64,000 nt of DNA from Haliclystus octoradiatus. Its lineage: Eukaryota > Cnidaria > Staurozoa > Stauromedusae > Haliclystidae. The position numbers and the translations under genes are program-made. A model generated the notes under the pieces. That model had not been told where the DNA came from, did no database searches, and was given only the letters and a program-made list of their open reading frames with translations. The stretch covers positions 11,985,826-12,049,825 of the forward strand of contig OU744453.1 in assembly GCA_916610825.1 (NCBI GenBank), given 5' to 3'. Of the stretch, positions 15,501-53,995 are shown piece after piece. Each line of letters opens with the position of its first letter. Position 1 is the stretch's first letter.

Positions 15501-15544
15501 CTGGGCCACCTGCTGATGACACTTCTAATGAAACGCATGCATGA
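510..15544 (+). CDS. WASHC4: WASH complex subunit 4 (SWIP), 5'-partial, 30 exons
   Basis: SWIP is a scaffold subunit of the WASH complex, which activates Arp2/3 to build branched actin on endosomes for cargo sorting. Exons: 510-552, 1391-1494, 2071-2191, 2625-2742, 3636-3763, 4020-4180, 4669-4786, 5641-5766, 5853-5960, 6042-6083, 6507-6555, 6671-6726, 6813-6935, 8275-8337, 8603-8719, 8810-8902, 8981-9056, 9330-9484, 9578-9652, 9922-10116, 10642-10686, 10761-10869, 11213-11279, 11693-11779, 13295-13358, 13452-13535, 14122-14313, 14708-14800, 14891-14990, 15483-15544. All have AG/GT borders and join to one 990-residue frame ending at TGA 15542-15544. Collinear blocks recognised against the human protein include [84 protein letters not shown] and [10 protein letters not shown]. 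The N-terminal half is much more diverged than the C-terminal half. About 190 N-terminal residues lie left of the window. The tail after [10 protein letters not shown] is short and acidic, as in the family. Confidence 0.96.
1219..1396 (+). repeat. 43-bp tandem repeat containing the WASHC4 exon acceptor
   Basis: About four copies of a 43-bp unit beginning ACTGTCAGATATGCTAGC and ending TTTTATGTTAG lie head to tail. Each full copy carries TTATGTTAG|ACTGTC, the same sequence as the real 3' splice site at 1390/1391. After the last ACTGTC the sequence changes to TTCGAGCAC, which is the true exon. The array therefore abuts and includes the first six exon bases. One unit is not a multiple of three, so use of an upstream acceptor would shift frame except at three units (129 bp). 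Confidence 0.95.
2926..2968 (+). repeat. Fragment of the 10988-11080 MITE family
   Basis: A short stretch with CTGATGATCGCATAA followed by a GAAACTTAAAG motif resembles the middle of the foldback element at 10988-11080, without its inverted ends. Confidence 0.35.
5291..5446. mobile_element. Foldback MITE, family GGGTTACCACAC, copy 1
   Basis: Inverted ends GGGTTACCACACACTTGCCA (near 5301) and its complement GGCAAGTGTGTGGCTGCC (near 5420-5440), followed inward by TGTTTGTATTCAT and its complement. Two better copies lie at 55.7-56.7 kb. It sits inside a WASHC4 intron. Confidence 0.75.
6352..6411 (+). repeat. CTC/CAT simple repeat in WASHC4 intron
   Basis: Runs of CCT then CAT trinucleotides. 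They create a spurious proline/histidine-rich reading frame, which is not a gene. Confidence 0.9.
6936..8274 (+). other. Large WASHC4 intron with repeat remnants
   Basis: Contains a remnant of the AGGTTTGACCTATAAATCA family (about 7195-7345), a (ATG)n tail after AATAAATG near 7505-7532 that looks like the 3' end of a retroposon, and a visibly GC-richer patch at about 7950-8220. That patch is open on both strands (67 codons plus, 83 codons minus). I do not recognise it, and it looks like a transposon remnant. Confidence 0.5.
7195..7345 (+). repeat. Dispersed repeat, AGGTTTGACCTATAAATCA family, copy 1
   Basis: Shares CCTGAATCCTAGAACAT and GAGGTTTGACCTATAAATCA with copies at about 40700-40890 and 41498-41688, and in inverse orientation at 53640-53850. 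Confidence 0.6.
8355..8520 (+). repeat. Dispersed repeat with GTATATAACAGCCA core
   Basis: Shares TGTATATAACAGCCA, AGGTGACC and ATATA spacing with the reverse strand of about 51905-52025. It lies in a WASHC4 intron and has no coding content. Confidence 0.45.
10988..11080. mobile_element. Short foldback MITE
   Basis: Perfect 19-bp inverted ends CACACAAAGATGAGGCAAA and its complement at 11062-11080 enclose about 55 bp. It lies in a WASHC4 intron. Its internal CTGATGATGATCGCATAA recurs at about 2935. Confidence 0.85.
11440..11515 (-). repeat. Possible tRNA-derived SINE fragment
   Basis: The minus strand carries TGGTGAGGGC followed by GAGTTCAATCCC at a spacing expected for degenerate D-arm and T-arm (A-box/B-box) sequences. 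It does not fold as a full tRNA by eye. It lies in a WASHC4 intron. Confidence 0.35.
12268..12348. repeat. Small inverted-repeat element
   Basis: CAAACTAGAAAAACTGT and the complementary CAATAGTTTCTAGTTTG flank a GC-richer 45-bp core inside a WASHC4 intron. Probably a MITE remnant. Confidence 0.4.
13745..14012 (-). repeat. SINE body copy lacking the tRNA head
   Basis: Homologous over about 260 bp to the body of the SINE at 53996-54347. Shared blocks include GCCGCAGCTACTCA, ATGCAATTCCCTCTG and GATCTCAGCCG. The tRNA-like head is missing. It lies in the WASHC4 intron before the 14122 exon. Confidence 0.75.
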
Positions 15545-15592
15545 CATGTGATAGGTGTGTATTGTACCATTGTGCAGTTGTGGTTGTATTTG

Positions 15593-15598
15593 AATAAA
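15593..15598 (+). terminator. WASHC4 polyadenylation signal
   Basis: AATAAA about 50 bp after the WASHC4 stop codon. It is the first canonical signal downstream. Confidence 0.7.
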
Positions 15599-15637
15599 TA
15601 CTGGTGTCATACTCTACCTTTACATTGGCTCACCTGA

Positions 15638-15886
15638 CCCCTGTGAAAACAATTCATGAGTCCATGAACAGTTCATGATCATATTCTTGTGGTTCATGAA
15701 CAGTTCATGATCATTCATGAGCAGTTCATGATCATATTCTTGCGGTTCATGAACAGTTCATGACCATATTCTTGGGGTTCATGAACAGTTCATGATCATA
15801 TTCTTGTGGTTCATGAACAGGTCATACGCAGTTCATGGACCGGTCCATGATTGTGAAACTGCCCAAATGTTCATTTCCCATCGCAA
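15638..15886. mobile_element. TTCATGAAC MITE, copy with internal 32-bp tandem repeats
   Basis: Starts with CCCCTGTGAAAAC. Inside is a 32-bp unit (CAGTTCATGATCATATTCTT core) at 15670, 15722, 15754 and 15786, plus a shortened unit at 15701. It is the only copy seen with an internal tandem expansion. It lies between the WASHC4 and LRGUK 3' ends. Confidence 0.8.
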
Positions 15887-16639
15887 CAGAAAACTTGTTA
15901 AGCATAATAATCCCCTCTGATAAAAAGTACAATAATTTAAACTATTAGAAATGTATTTGTAACATCTGGATCCCTATGGAATTAATTAATTCCAGAGTTT
16001 TTTTATATTAACTAAACCTGACGGACTGCTTCAAAGATTCTGCATCTTCTGTTCAATTTATACAATGGTATTTGTTGTTTTTAGATTAAAATCTTCTGAA
16101 CAAAAGACCTATCAACATGGTATTGTTTTTGGTGATTGATCAAACATTATAGAAATCTAAAATTTATAATTATGTATAGTTACTACACGAATAAGGGAAA
16201 TGATTTGTAATTTTTTTTAAGATGATAATCAATGAATGATTATTTCTATTTTATATTCAAAATAATGAATTTATAATATTACACGATAATTTCATTTATT
16301 GAACTATTTTTAACGAAGTTGAAGAGCACACAGTTCTTGCTTTCTTATTAGATTTTGATTGGTTGTTTATCCACAAACTGAATAGCCTAGTAAACTTTTT
16401 ATTACCAGTGTAGATGGTTAATTGATTAGTATTCAAAATGTTTGCGTTTTTTGATCGAATGTAGCTGTACTGAGATCAATCGATAGTGTTTCTGCTAGCA
16501 ATGGACCAGAGATGCTCCTTGGGTGAAGGTTCAAATCATTAATCACTGATTTAAGGATGTAATATTGTGTGGATTGAATTTGAGTGAACCTGACTGTTTT
16601 TGTTTGTGATATAATCTCAAGTTTACAAAACACTGTTCA
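15887..16639. other. Intergenic spacer between convergent genes
   Basis: AT-rich DNA between the WASHC4 and LRGUK 3' ends. No gene, tRNA or clear repeat seen. Confidence 0.6.
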
Positions 16640-16645
16640 TTTATT
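16640..16645 (-). terminator. Candidate LRGUK polyadenylation signal
   Basis: TTTATT on the plus strand (AATAAA on minus), about 260 bp past the LRGUK stop. Other AATAAA matches exist further on, for example 16295-16300. Confidence 0.45.
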
Positions 16646-16907
16646 CGCAAATATACTGACCTCTTTGACTGTATGTAGTGGAACAATTATAAATGCTTAG
16701 CTTTAATATTGGGACTATACTGATGTTTTTGATTCATAGGTTAACAGCTGTCTGCCTTGAAAATTTATATAATTCTGTAAGGTTGTTTTGATTATATCAA
16801 CTATTGATTAATGTAATTAATGTATATTTGAACATTAATTATAAGAAAAGAAAATAATGTTACAATTTGATATTTACAAAACGTTAATGTCCATCAGTTG
16901 AAATATA

Positions 16908-32130
<15,223 letters not shown>

Positions 32131-32578
32131 TCATCTCACCGTGGCAACGAATCATAACGGTCACAGATATAAATGAAGGGGAATGAAGAATCTTGCATAA
32201 AGCCGCGATATCGCGATATGAACAAACGCGGTCCAGTCACAGCACAGTCCATCTATGTAATAAATGGCATGCATTTTCCTATGAAAGAGCACGCTTGTGC
32301 ATAATTGCGCATCATGATTTACTAATAAATATCCAAAAATAAGTGCAATCTAGATAAATTCCATCCAAATTGACCACAATCGTAGCACACAACAATCCAG
32401 ACAACAATCGCAAGACGAAGATTTACATTACCGTGATCAATCTTCTGTCTCCATTTGGTGTTGATCAACAAGAGACACGACGAGGCTGAAATTATTCATT
32501 TCATTCATTTTCCATCTTTTCTCTAATTAGTCTCTTTTCTTATAGTTTTATAAATTTATTGTATTTGATTCATTCACA
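32131..32578. promoter_or_regulatory. Putative bidirectional promoter, LRGUK / SLC35B4
   Basis: The 448 bp between two divergent start codons must hold both 5' UTRs and proximal promoters unless non-coding first exons lie elsewhere. It contains the near-palindrome CCGCGATATCGCGATATG at about 32202-32221 and CpG-containing stretches that are rare nearby. No TATA box or SINE is evident. The shared use is inferred from position only. Confidence 0.55.
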
Positions 32579-45371
<12,793 letters not shown>

Positions 45372-45488
45372 ATATATTTTATTAACTGAGACATATTAAT
45401 ATACCTTCTGAAGAGCGAAGATTCTCCGTCTATTATATCGTCATAGATAGTTTCATGTATTTTCATGACTATTATTTATTTCTCCTAT

Positions 45489-45494
45489 AATAAA
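45489..45494 (+). terminator. SLC35B4 polyadenylation signal
   Basis: AATAAA about 120 bp after the stop codon. Another AAATAAAT lies near 45540. Confidence 0.65.
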
Positions 45495-45782
45495 GCATTG
45501 AGCCTTACTCATTAAGACAAATATACTATTACATACACATAAATAAATTATATTTATTTCCAAAGTATTAGATATGTTTTTCAATTATAAATGAATATGG
45601 AATACGCAATAGATCACTTTGATCTCGTTTTAATGAGATACATTTTTCAAGACGTTTAAAATTGATAATTGAGTCGTATGGTTCTCGACGATGCCCGTTC
45701 TTGAACATTGAAGCATTAAAATGGTATGTGAATCTATTTATTATATAATAATGATATTGCATTTTACAGTCAATCAATGACT

Positions 45783-45850
45783 GAGACGCACCCCCGTAAG
45801 TACAAGTTTGTTAGCGAGGGATCGAACCCCGACCACTGAGCTACAGTGCA
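45783..45850 (-). repeat. tRNA-like fragment with adjacent A and B boxes
   Basis: On the minus strand TAGCTCAGTGG (A-box-like D arm) is followed almost directly by GGGGTTCGATCCC (B-box-like T arm), so the anticodon arm is missing. It cannot be a functional tRNA. It is either a SINE head with an internal deletion or a tRNA pseudogene. Confidence 0.6.
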
Positions 45851-46000
45851 CTTTTTACGCCAATTTATGATTTTCTAGATATTTGAAATAAGTGCAAGAA
45901 ATTTCGTTGCTGTAAGCATGCTGTAAGCAATAGAACTCGTTGCTTTAGACCAGACCGTGTAGTAAAATTTTAATATCAGGAAATTATAAATTCATTTTTG

Positions 46001-46798
46001 ATACCTAAAAATTTAGATCAAAGCGGTTGAAATAAAGTGAAAATAAATGACTGATTCTCAAACTTTTTGAATTCTAAATTTCTATCCACATATTTCCAAG
46101 ATATAGTGTTACTGTTAATTTATGCAACCTCGATATAGCTCATAAAGCTTGTGCACTTTGCAATAAAAAAAATGTTTTTTTCTAGTGATTTAATTTTTCC
46201 TCCAATGAATAGCCAATGGAATTGTCTAGATGGAATTGCGTTATAAAGAGCTGCGGAGGTGTTTATACCGCTGCACCTCTTTAGTCGATATCATCTGCAC
46301 GTGAAATCTGTATACGTTCACAAGGCAGAGTTGAGCAAGTGAGATCAGTAAGGTGCTTGCACGATTATATCGAGTTTCTACGACCAAAATAATAGCCTGT
46401 CTAAGCATCACATCCATTGAAACGATTTCACACTCTAATCACCCCCACCCCCCACATGAGTGAGACGTGATTTTAATATTTTTCAGAAAATTTCGAGTGG
46501 CCCGGAAAGTGACAATAGAGGGACTACAGAAAAATACGCAAGATGATTTCTAAATGATGCGTATACGAGCATTGCGATTGCAATGTAATGTAGCAGTGAC
46601 ATTTATGTTAGAAGTCAGCTCCTAGTTGTTGACGTTTCATTCGGCGACTTCAAGATTTCGAGCTATCGAGGTTGCATAAATGAACAGTAAAACTATATCT
46701 TGGAAATATGTGGATAGAAATCTAGAACTCAAAAAGTTAGAGAATCAGTCATTTATTTTCATTTTATTACAACCGCTTTGGTCTAAATATTTAGGTAT
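46001..46798. mobile_element. Foldback element with ~140-bp arms
   Basis: Left arm 46001-46141 (ATACCTAAAAATTTAGATCA onward) pairs with right arm 46660-46798 (ending AATATTTAGGTAT). Shared stretches include TATCCACATATTTCCAAGA. The 520-bp centre has no open frame. It lies between SLC35B4 and the methyltransferase gene. Confidence 0.85.
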
Positions 46799-46849
46799 AA
46801 AAAAAAAGATTTCTACAATGCCAATTTAATGATCTCGTCAGTGGCTGTC

Positions 46850-48580
46850 AATTAATGGCCGTATGACGTAGAACAGTAGACAGTAATTGCAATCAAAAAT
46901 ATGTTCAATGAATTGATCTTTTCTGGTGTATACTGTATAATTATGACAAATTCCAACAAAATTTCAGAAGAAAAGTTGAACATTTTGTAGGATTCGTGGA
47001 GACCGCTATAGCTTTATTTTGGAAGGAATATTTATAAACCTTTTGTCGGACACCGTGATTATACACGAATCACGAATAGACAATGGCATATACAGTCACG
47101 TCTATATAAGTCAGCAATATTTACGTAATCCTCATTACATACCATAAATTTATTCTGCAGTGGAAGATACGAATAGAAAAAATTACAATGATGTAGTGCA
47201 ATAGTAACCCAGTACACATCTATCTTAAATAAATTGCAGGGAATGCTCTCACGCTTCCAACCAAAACAGCACTGTATGTAAAAAATGTCAGCTATTTTAC
47301 TTAATCGTTTGTGATAAACCCAAGTTAATCAACCACAGCTCAATCACAAATAAAAGTTCATAATAGCATTTATTATCATTGCTAAATTAGTAGCATTTTT
47401 ATTCAAACTATATAGTCTATTTGCAGTCAAATTTATCCTTGCAAAAAACAGTTCGTGAGTTCATGAACAGTTCATGAACTTTAAATGACGCAATAATTTC
47501 CATCAACAGTTCATGAATAGTTTGTGTAAAATTGTACATGAAATGAATTAGGCCATTTAACGATTATTAACTAGTTCATGAACAGTTCATGAACTCTTGA
47601 ATTGATTTTCGCAGGGTTATCTTATAAATAATATTATATGATATGATGTGATATATATACTTGTCAAATTGAAGCAAAAACAAGCAAATAGGATAAATCT
47701 AGGTTATACATGAATTTCATGTATGTACAGCCTTATTAATTTCTAAGAATTTAGAAATCTATATAGAAGTCTATATATTGCTTAATCTACATTTTGAAAT
47801 AATTGAAATACAATAATGCTAATCACTACCTCAGCGGGTAAGTAATTCCATACTGGTATGACAATCAATGGCATCATAGTCAATAGAAAGAGAAATTATT
47901 GACCGCCTGACCCCTGTATTCTTCTGAATTTTATAACAGAATATTTTCATGTACACGTCACCCGGGGGGTAACTTCCATACTTTTGATATACGGGACGCT
48001 CACTAGCACTGGAGGATAACTTTTAAAAATTCAGAAAAAATCTTATGTTATGCATTCTTATTATTTTTCATGTCAAGGTATGCATTTTAGCTTTGCGCAA
48101 ATTTTTCTTATTTAATAATTTTTCATAATATTTGAGAGTAAAGTGTATTTTTCAAAAATAATTTTTTTTTCATGATCTTAAACATTTTTATGGTCATATA
48201 GCTATACTTGAACAACCCCGTGGAAGTGCCCCCCAAGGATGTTAATGGAAGTTACCCCCAGGATGCATCAAAAAAACACTTCTCCGTCAAAACATCACCG
48301 TCTGTAATCTGTCTGTATACATACGTATTAATATAATTGTACTTTCTTTTTTATTCCATCTATTCATACCCATTCATAAATTATACGGTACGATTGCGGT
48401 AGTCTCAGAACAAATTCATCTAATCAGATGTTTCGATCCGCGACTCTTGCGTGTTTTGTACGCAGTAATACGCCACGCTCACCAGAAGATCATGTGAAAG
48501 AGGCACGCGTCGCGACATTTCTAAAATTGCTTTGTTTTTGATTTGGGGTTATTTGGCTTGGCAATTTGAAGCCAGCAAAC
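46850..48580. other. Intergenic DNA upstream of the methyltransferase gene
   Basis: Apart from the MITE at 47436-47617 and an inverted match between 44978-45010 and 47959-47985 (CAAAAGTATGGAA / complement beside C-rich runs), no gene or RNA was recognised. Confidence 0.5.
47436..47617. mobile_element. TTCATGAAC MITE, full length
   Basis: Left end TCCTTGCAAAAAACAGTTCG, right end TTGATTTTCGCAGGGT, flanked by TA on both sides. GGCCATTTAACG is retained in the right arm. Intergenic. Confidence 0.9.
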
Positions 48581-51500
48581 ATGGCGCGTAACGCAGAATT
48601 TCTTGTTGATGTTGTGAATAAGACCAGTCTTGGTCTTGGAATCGCCATGGGATATCATCTCAATGTATTTGATGTCCTTGTCAAATCTAAAACACCCAAG
48701 ACATCGCAACAGATCGCAGATGAATGTGACTGCAAAGAAAGGTAGGAAATCGTTTATGATGAAGACTTCTGAGGACTCGAGGAGTACTATTTATATATCA
48801 GTAACTTAGTTTAATATTTGACTAGGCCTATTACAGTGCTGTTTCTCATTTTTGCTTATGAAGCGCATGTGATGATACAACGCGCAATCATAAAGTTATT
48901 AATTCAACATATTTTCTATTTTGAAATGCAGAATCTGATTTGTGATATCGTCCTGCTTTACATATGGAAATGCGGGACGCAAGCAGCGGAACGGATTAAC
49001 CTGCCGGTTTCAATGAAAAACACACAATAGAAAATACCGGTGGTTCCCTATCGTTTTCATCATGGCTTTTCTCTGATTGATTCCTTTGAGTTTTGTTTGA
49101 GAAAAATAAAATAAAAAACTTCAATATCAATGTTTTATTTTTTTGTAACCCATGTGTTGTCATTGTTCACAGAAATGTTTGAAATATTTCCATCCACTTG
49201 CATTTCTCAAAATACATTGAATTAGCTTGAATTCTGAACCAGCTAAGGCTAGGGTTATATAGACCAAGGTATGACAGACAAACCGAACTAAATAGATTCA
49301 TTTATTTGAATTAAGCGTTAACACATGGAGCTGCTCTTTCTCGTGTTTGTGTCATACGAACGCTTTACAGAAGAACAGATTAATAGGAATGTTCAGATTT
49401 TTTTTTTTTATTGTGATGAAAAACTGCGATGGTCAAAAATTACAAGTCTTGTTTTGATGTAGTTGCTGCATGGTGATTTCTTTGTTCCAAGAAGATTGCA
49501 ATCGAATTTGAAATGGAGGACCATTCCATATGTTAGGCCTACTAATAATAATTACTTTCAATCGTTCCAGCGTTGTTCACCTGTTGGCTCGCAAGTGATT
49601 AATAGAATGAGAATTTTATCAAATTATAAGATGTTGTTTGAAAACACAATGCGAAGGGGGTTAAAAAATTGAATGAATAAATATATATTTCAATCATAAA
49701 TATATGAAAATACAAATATGACTGGAGTGACCCTTATAAGCAACAAGTGCTTGTTTATTGGGGGGGGGGATATATTTTCATCATTATTTATTACATATTT
49801 AGAGTCTGTCGCAATTAATGTTACATATTATAGTTATTTATATTAGTATTTTAACATAAAAAAATAAAAAGAGGGGTGTCATTTTGAAAAAGATGGACCA
49901 CATAATTTCTCTGGAATAAAAAGAGCTGAGACGAAACATCCAAAATTTGAAAATTTTGCCTACAATTAGTTGTTGTTACAAAATATAAGAAATATGAATT
50001 CATTATAAATTTTCCAAAATGGACCAAAATCAGGTCTTGACCATATATCAGAAATAGTGAGTGTTCGGTTTAAGTTAGTAATTAGTAACTAATTTGACTG
50101 GCACCAAGTCCAGTTACTTTATTTTACAGATGTGACGAAATTTGATGGTTGGTAAGCGTCACACTTACCAGCACATATCAAACAAACCATAGCCGTAAGT
50201 GAGAATTGGAGGAAGTCATATAATTAATTTAATAAAATAAAATAATTGAATTAGATTAAACTAAGTAATTAAATTAATTTGGAGACTGAGTGGAGTTTTT
50301 AGTTGCTCGTGGACTGCTTTGTGTTTTATCTGAAAAATAAATTGCTTTCAATCATATTATATCAGATACATTAGAGAATGGCTTGGATTGATGGTAGTTG
50401 GGAAGATTATAACCATGGATAAAGATGAATCAACATATATTATGCCGTATGCCATGAGGGAATATTTTACCATTGAACATAAAGAGAGTATGCTGATTGC
50501 ATTTGAGTTTATGGCAATGGGTGCTAATGTCATGAGTGATTTGGAAGATTGTTTCAAATTGGATGGACCAAGGGGTTTACCATACTCAAAGTAAGTGAAA
50601 TATTTAACGAGCTATTGTGTGTTAAAATAAAGTTATATTTCTAATTCCAAGTTAGTTGATTTCTTAAATTCATAGCCTAAGCTATGGCCAGACATATTAA
50701 TAGACACTTCATCTAACTTTCACCGGATATGCCTGTTCGATAGGATTGTCCAATATGAATGAACACATTTCTAGACCTTATGAACCGTTCATGAACAATA
50801 AATGGCCTTCCTTTCATAATCCTTCTCATTAAACGTTCATGAAAATTGAGCCATTTAGGGCCATTTAACCTTGATGAACTGTTTTCACAAGAGTTGTATG
50901 ATTATTATCCAATTAATGCATATACTTACATGTTGAGCTACTCAAGGAATATGGTGAAGACCTTTTTTAGATACTATTGATAGATGCTGTCTAGGTTTCA
51001 GTTGAGTTTCTTACTGACATTGTATGTTTGTTTATTATTTGATCATGTGTTTTGAAACTTGTTGAAGTCAATTTGGATATTTGATAATATTTTATCTGCT
51101 CTTAATGCTTAATTGGGTATTGGTTGGCGTTTTCCATGAAGGAGAGTCATGCCATTTCAACTAAATACTAGTTTCATGATATTTTGCACAACTTATATTT
51201 AAATCTTATGCACACACTGCTGCAAGAACTCCTGAGAAACTTTCATAGGATGCCAGGTAAATTGGGCACTATTAAATTTAATTGTTCATTTAATTGTTCT
51301 AGCAAACTTGGTCTTACATTCCAAAGAACAGAATGAGATAAATTTTGTTATCTATCAAACATACATTCATATTTACACCCAATATCATATTGACTTAAGA
51401 ACTATGACTAGATCCATCCATACTTCCTTTACCCAAACTGAAAATGGCTTCCGCTGGGATGAACTACTAATTCCACAACAAATTTCAAATTGATAATGAT

Positions 51501-53242
51501 ATATTGTCAATGTATGTGATGCACGATTGGAGAAATACCAGGATACCAATTCGAACTGAACTGAAATCTTGATGAATGGGGTACCAAATATTTTTAATTC
51601 TAATAAGGTGCTCTCAGTAGTTTTATAATGGAATGAGCAATGAACTCAGCCCAATGTCAACTCATTTTTCATTTTATCTGATCATGAGTTAGTACCAACT
51701 TTGTTATGGTTCTTCATTGATAATTACCTTGACAATATAATGTCTATATAGTATCCTGGCTTGCATCAGTGATAAGTGTTCCTTACCGCTGTAAAGGCAG
51801 CCCACTTTAAAGAGCCCACATTACAATACATTAATTTACCTATGATATTTGCTTTTTGGTCAGACTATAGACTGGCATTAAATGTAAATTAATATCTAAA
51901 TTAATTAACTACAGCTAGTAAGCTACCTCTATATAATGGTCACCTGTCTAATAGTGGTCAAATTATCTAGACTTTAGTTGCACATGGCTGTTATATACAT
52001 TTGTTTCACTGCATTCTATACATGGGTCTGCCACATAAAATCTGTCCTGTTTTGATTTTCACCTGCTGAATATTGACATCAAGCAATGAGATGTACAAGG
52101 TTGTTGTTATTGCATATTCTAATAGTATCTGACCCTTTGAACAGCCAATTTTTACCTACTGATTAATGTTGCCTAGGGTGCCTACACCAGCAGTACCTTT
52201 TATTCTAATATGCATGCCTGACTCAAATAGGCATAATTAGATGGCGTAATAGGCGTAATTAGATGAGAGAGAGATGACAGAGATGCTTACTTGATTCAAA
52301 TGCGAATCTAGTTTCAATGATAGTGACATGACCAGTGGTTTGTTACTATGTCAGTCAACTGATCAATATATTATTATAAATTTATAATTAGTCTATAATT
52401 GAGTATTGGCTACCAAATGCAATATCTGTAATTTTAACTTGAATTTGAAATACATTGGGTTACAGCTAGTCGACTACAGTGCTATGCCCCTATCTAGGCC
52501 TATAGTTGCCACAATATAATTAAAATAATGTATAGCATTGTAAATAATGCACTTTGTTTTTCTTGTCAGATTCCCTAGATTCTGTAAATATATTGAGCTC
52601 TCTCATAACAATGCCCTGTCTGCGGTTGGTTGCCTTGACGATATTATTCGACTAACACCCGGATTTGCCTCTGATTTGGAGTCTGGAAGAAGTTTAATTG
52701 AACTAGGTGGTAACACTGGCCATTTGGTACAGAAAATAGCACAAATGTTCCCAAAGAGCACTTTTGTTGGTTCTGACATTTCAGCTGATGCAATCCTATG
52801 TGCCAGTGAACGGAGTAATGCAATTGGCATACCAAATTTAAGTTATCAGGTACTTGATGCTGCTAAAATGCTATCAATCGCTGACAGTGCATACGACTAT
52901 GTGATTGTATTTGAAGTGATTCATGATCTTGCATATCCTGAAGAAGCACTCCGCGAAATCAATCGAATCCTTAAACCGGGTGGAAGGTTTATTATGTGTG
53001 ATATGTATGCGCATACGTCTCAAGCGGATAACATTGATCTAGAATTAGCACCACTTAATCAATTCTCGAGTCTAGTGTATTGTATGCCTGTCTCTTTGAA
53101 TGCTGAAGGCGGGAAAGGCCTCGGAGCACACTGGGGAATCGAGGCTCAAGATAGTTATGTTAGTGCTGCAGGATTTACGAATATCAAAGTTTGTCAGTTA
53201 AACAATGTCAATTCTTTACTTGTTTGTAATAAACCTAATTAG
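48581..53242 (+). CDS. SAM-dependent class I methyltransferase, substrate unknown, 3 exons
   Basis: Exons 48581-48741, 50366-50590 and 52570-53242 join in frame to 352 residues. Residues 1-120 look like a winged-helix/dimerisation region (MGYHLNVFDVL, TSQQIADECDCKERYIREWL), as in proteins that select or bind substrate ahead of a Rossmann methyltransferase core. The core has motif I IELGGNTGHLVQ, motif II FVGSDIS, post-motif LSYQVLDA, DYVIVFEVIHDL with the DLAYPEEALREINRILKPGG block, and RFIMCDMY. Glycine-rich motif I is GGNTG instead of the common GxGxG. The start is set by the first ATG in a context ending AACATGGCG. Small-molecule methylation is likely, but the substrate cannot be inferred. 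Related uncharacterised methyltransferases with this two-domain layout occur in bacteria and invertebrates. Confidence 0.9.
48742..50365 (+). other. Methyltransferase intron 1
   Basis: No additional exon was needed to keep phase, and none was seen. Small G- and T-runs (49390s, 49760s) are the only notable features. Confidence 0.5.
50771..50893. mobile_element. TTCATGAAC MITE, decayed copy
   Basis: CGTTCATGAACAATAAATGG and GGCCATTTAACC remain, with a degraded right end GTTTTCACAAGAG. Methyltransferase intron 2. Confidence 0.6.
51905..52025 (-). repeat. Dispersed repeat matching 8355-8520
   Basis: The reverse strand shares TGTATATAACAGCCA and the GGTGACC block with the WASHC4 intron copy. Methyltransferase intron 2. 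Confidence 0.45.
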
Positions 53243-53432
53243 CTCCAGCACAAATATAAATTATAATAGTTGCGATAATATCATCACTAACTATAAAAAG
53301 ATAAACAAACAAAACATAAAGTATAATACAGTATTATATCACTAACTATTCTGATAATTATATTTATTCAAACTATAATCTATTTTCAAGTCAACCTTTT
53401 GTAAATCTTAAAGAGGAAATTTTTAATTGATA

Positions 53433-53438
53433 AATAAA
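53433..53438 (+). terminator. Methyltransferase polyadenylation signal
   Basis: AATAAA about 190 bp after the stop codon. Confidence 0.5.
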
Positions 53439-53639
53439 ATGATAACAACTTTAATCAATCATAGTTGTACAATGTGTAGAATAGATGCGTTCCTTATAGG
53501 ATAGTGAATGTTATGCTATAGCTCATCTAAAATCCCAAGCTACAATGATGCAATGAGATAAAAAAAAGCTCTTTTGTTGACAAATTACACTTGTTTATTG
53601 AATTTTTTTCATGTTACATTTCTCAATTTATCTTGCTTT

Positions 53640-53850
53640 GATTCATCATTCCCACGGTCCAACAAAAGTGGGAATCATGTGATGCTACATCCGGGAAGGT
53701 TAGAAGTATTCAGAAAAAAATTGATATTATTCTGATTTAAAGGTCAAACCTCAACAAAAAATCCATAGGAAAATAAGTTAAAATGTTCTAGGATGCCACT
53801 AAGGTTAAATTTTTGACAGACACTGTTATAGCTAATGTTAGACAATATTA
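53640..53850 (-). repeat. AGGTTTGACCTATAAATCA family, inverse copy
   Basis: AAAGGTCAAACCTCAACAAAA, TGTTCTAGGATGCC and TTTTGACAGACACTG are the complements of the family blocks. A further short piece lies at about 54355-54430. Confidence 0.6.
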
Positions 53851-53865
53851 AGTTGATGAAACGTT

Positions 53866-53965
53866 GATGACACTTTTGAACTGTCCATGGACTCCTTTTA
53901 AATAGTTCATGAACAATTCATTAATAGTTCATTTGGACATTAAAGTTCATGAATTGTTGTAATTT
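53866..53965. mobile_element. TTCATGAAC MITE, decayed copy
   Basis: TTTTGAACTGTCCATGGACTC, ATAGTTCATGAACAATTCAT and TTAAAGTTCATGAATTG. The ends are not preserved. Confidence 0.5.
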
Positions 53966-53995
53966 TCTGATTCATGTATGCCTAAAAAGTAATGT

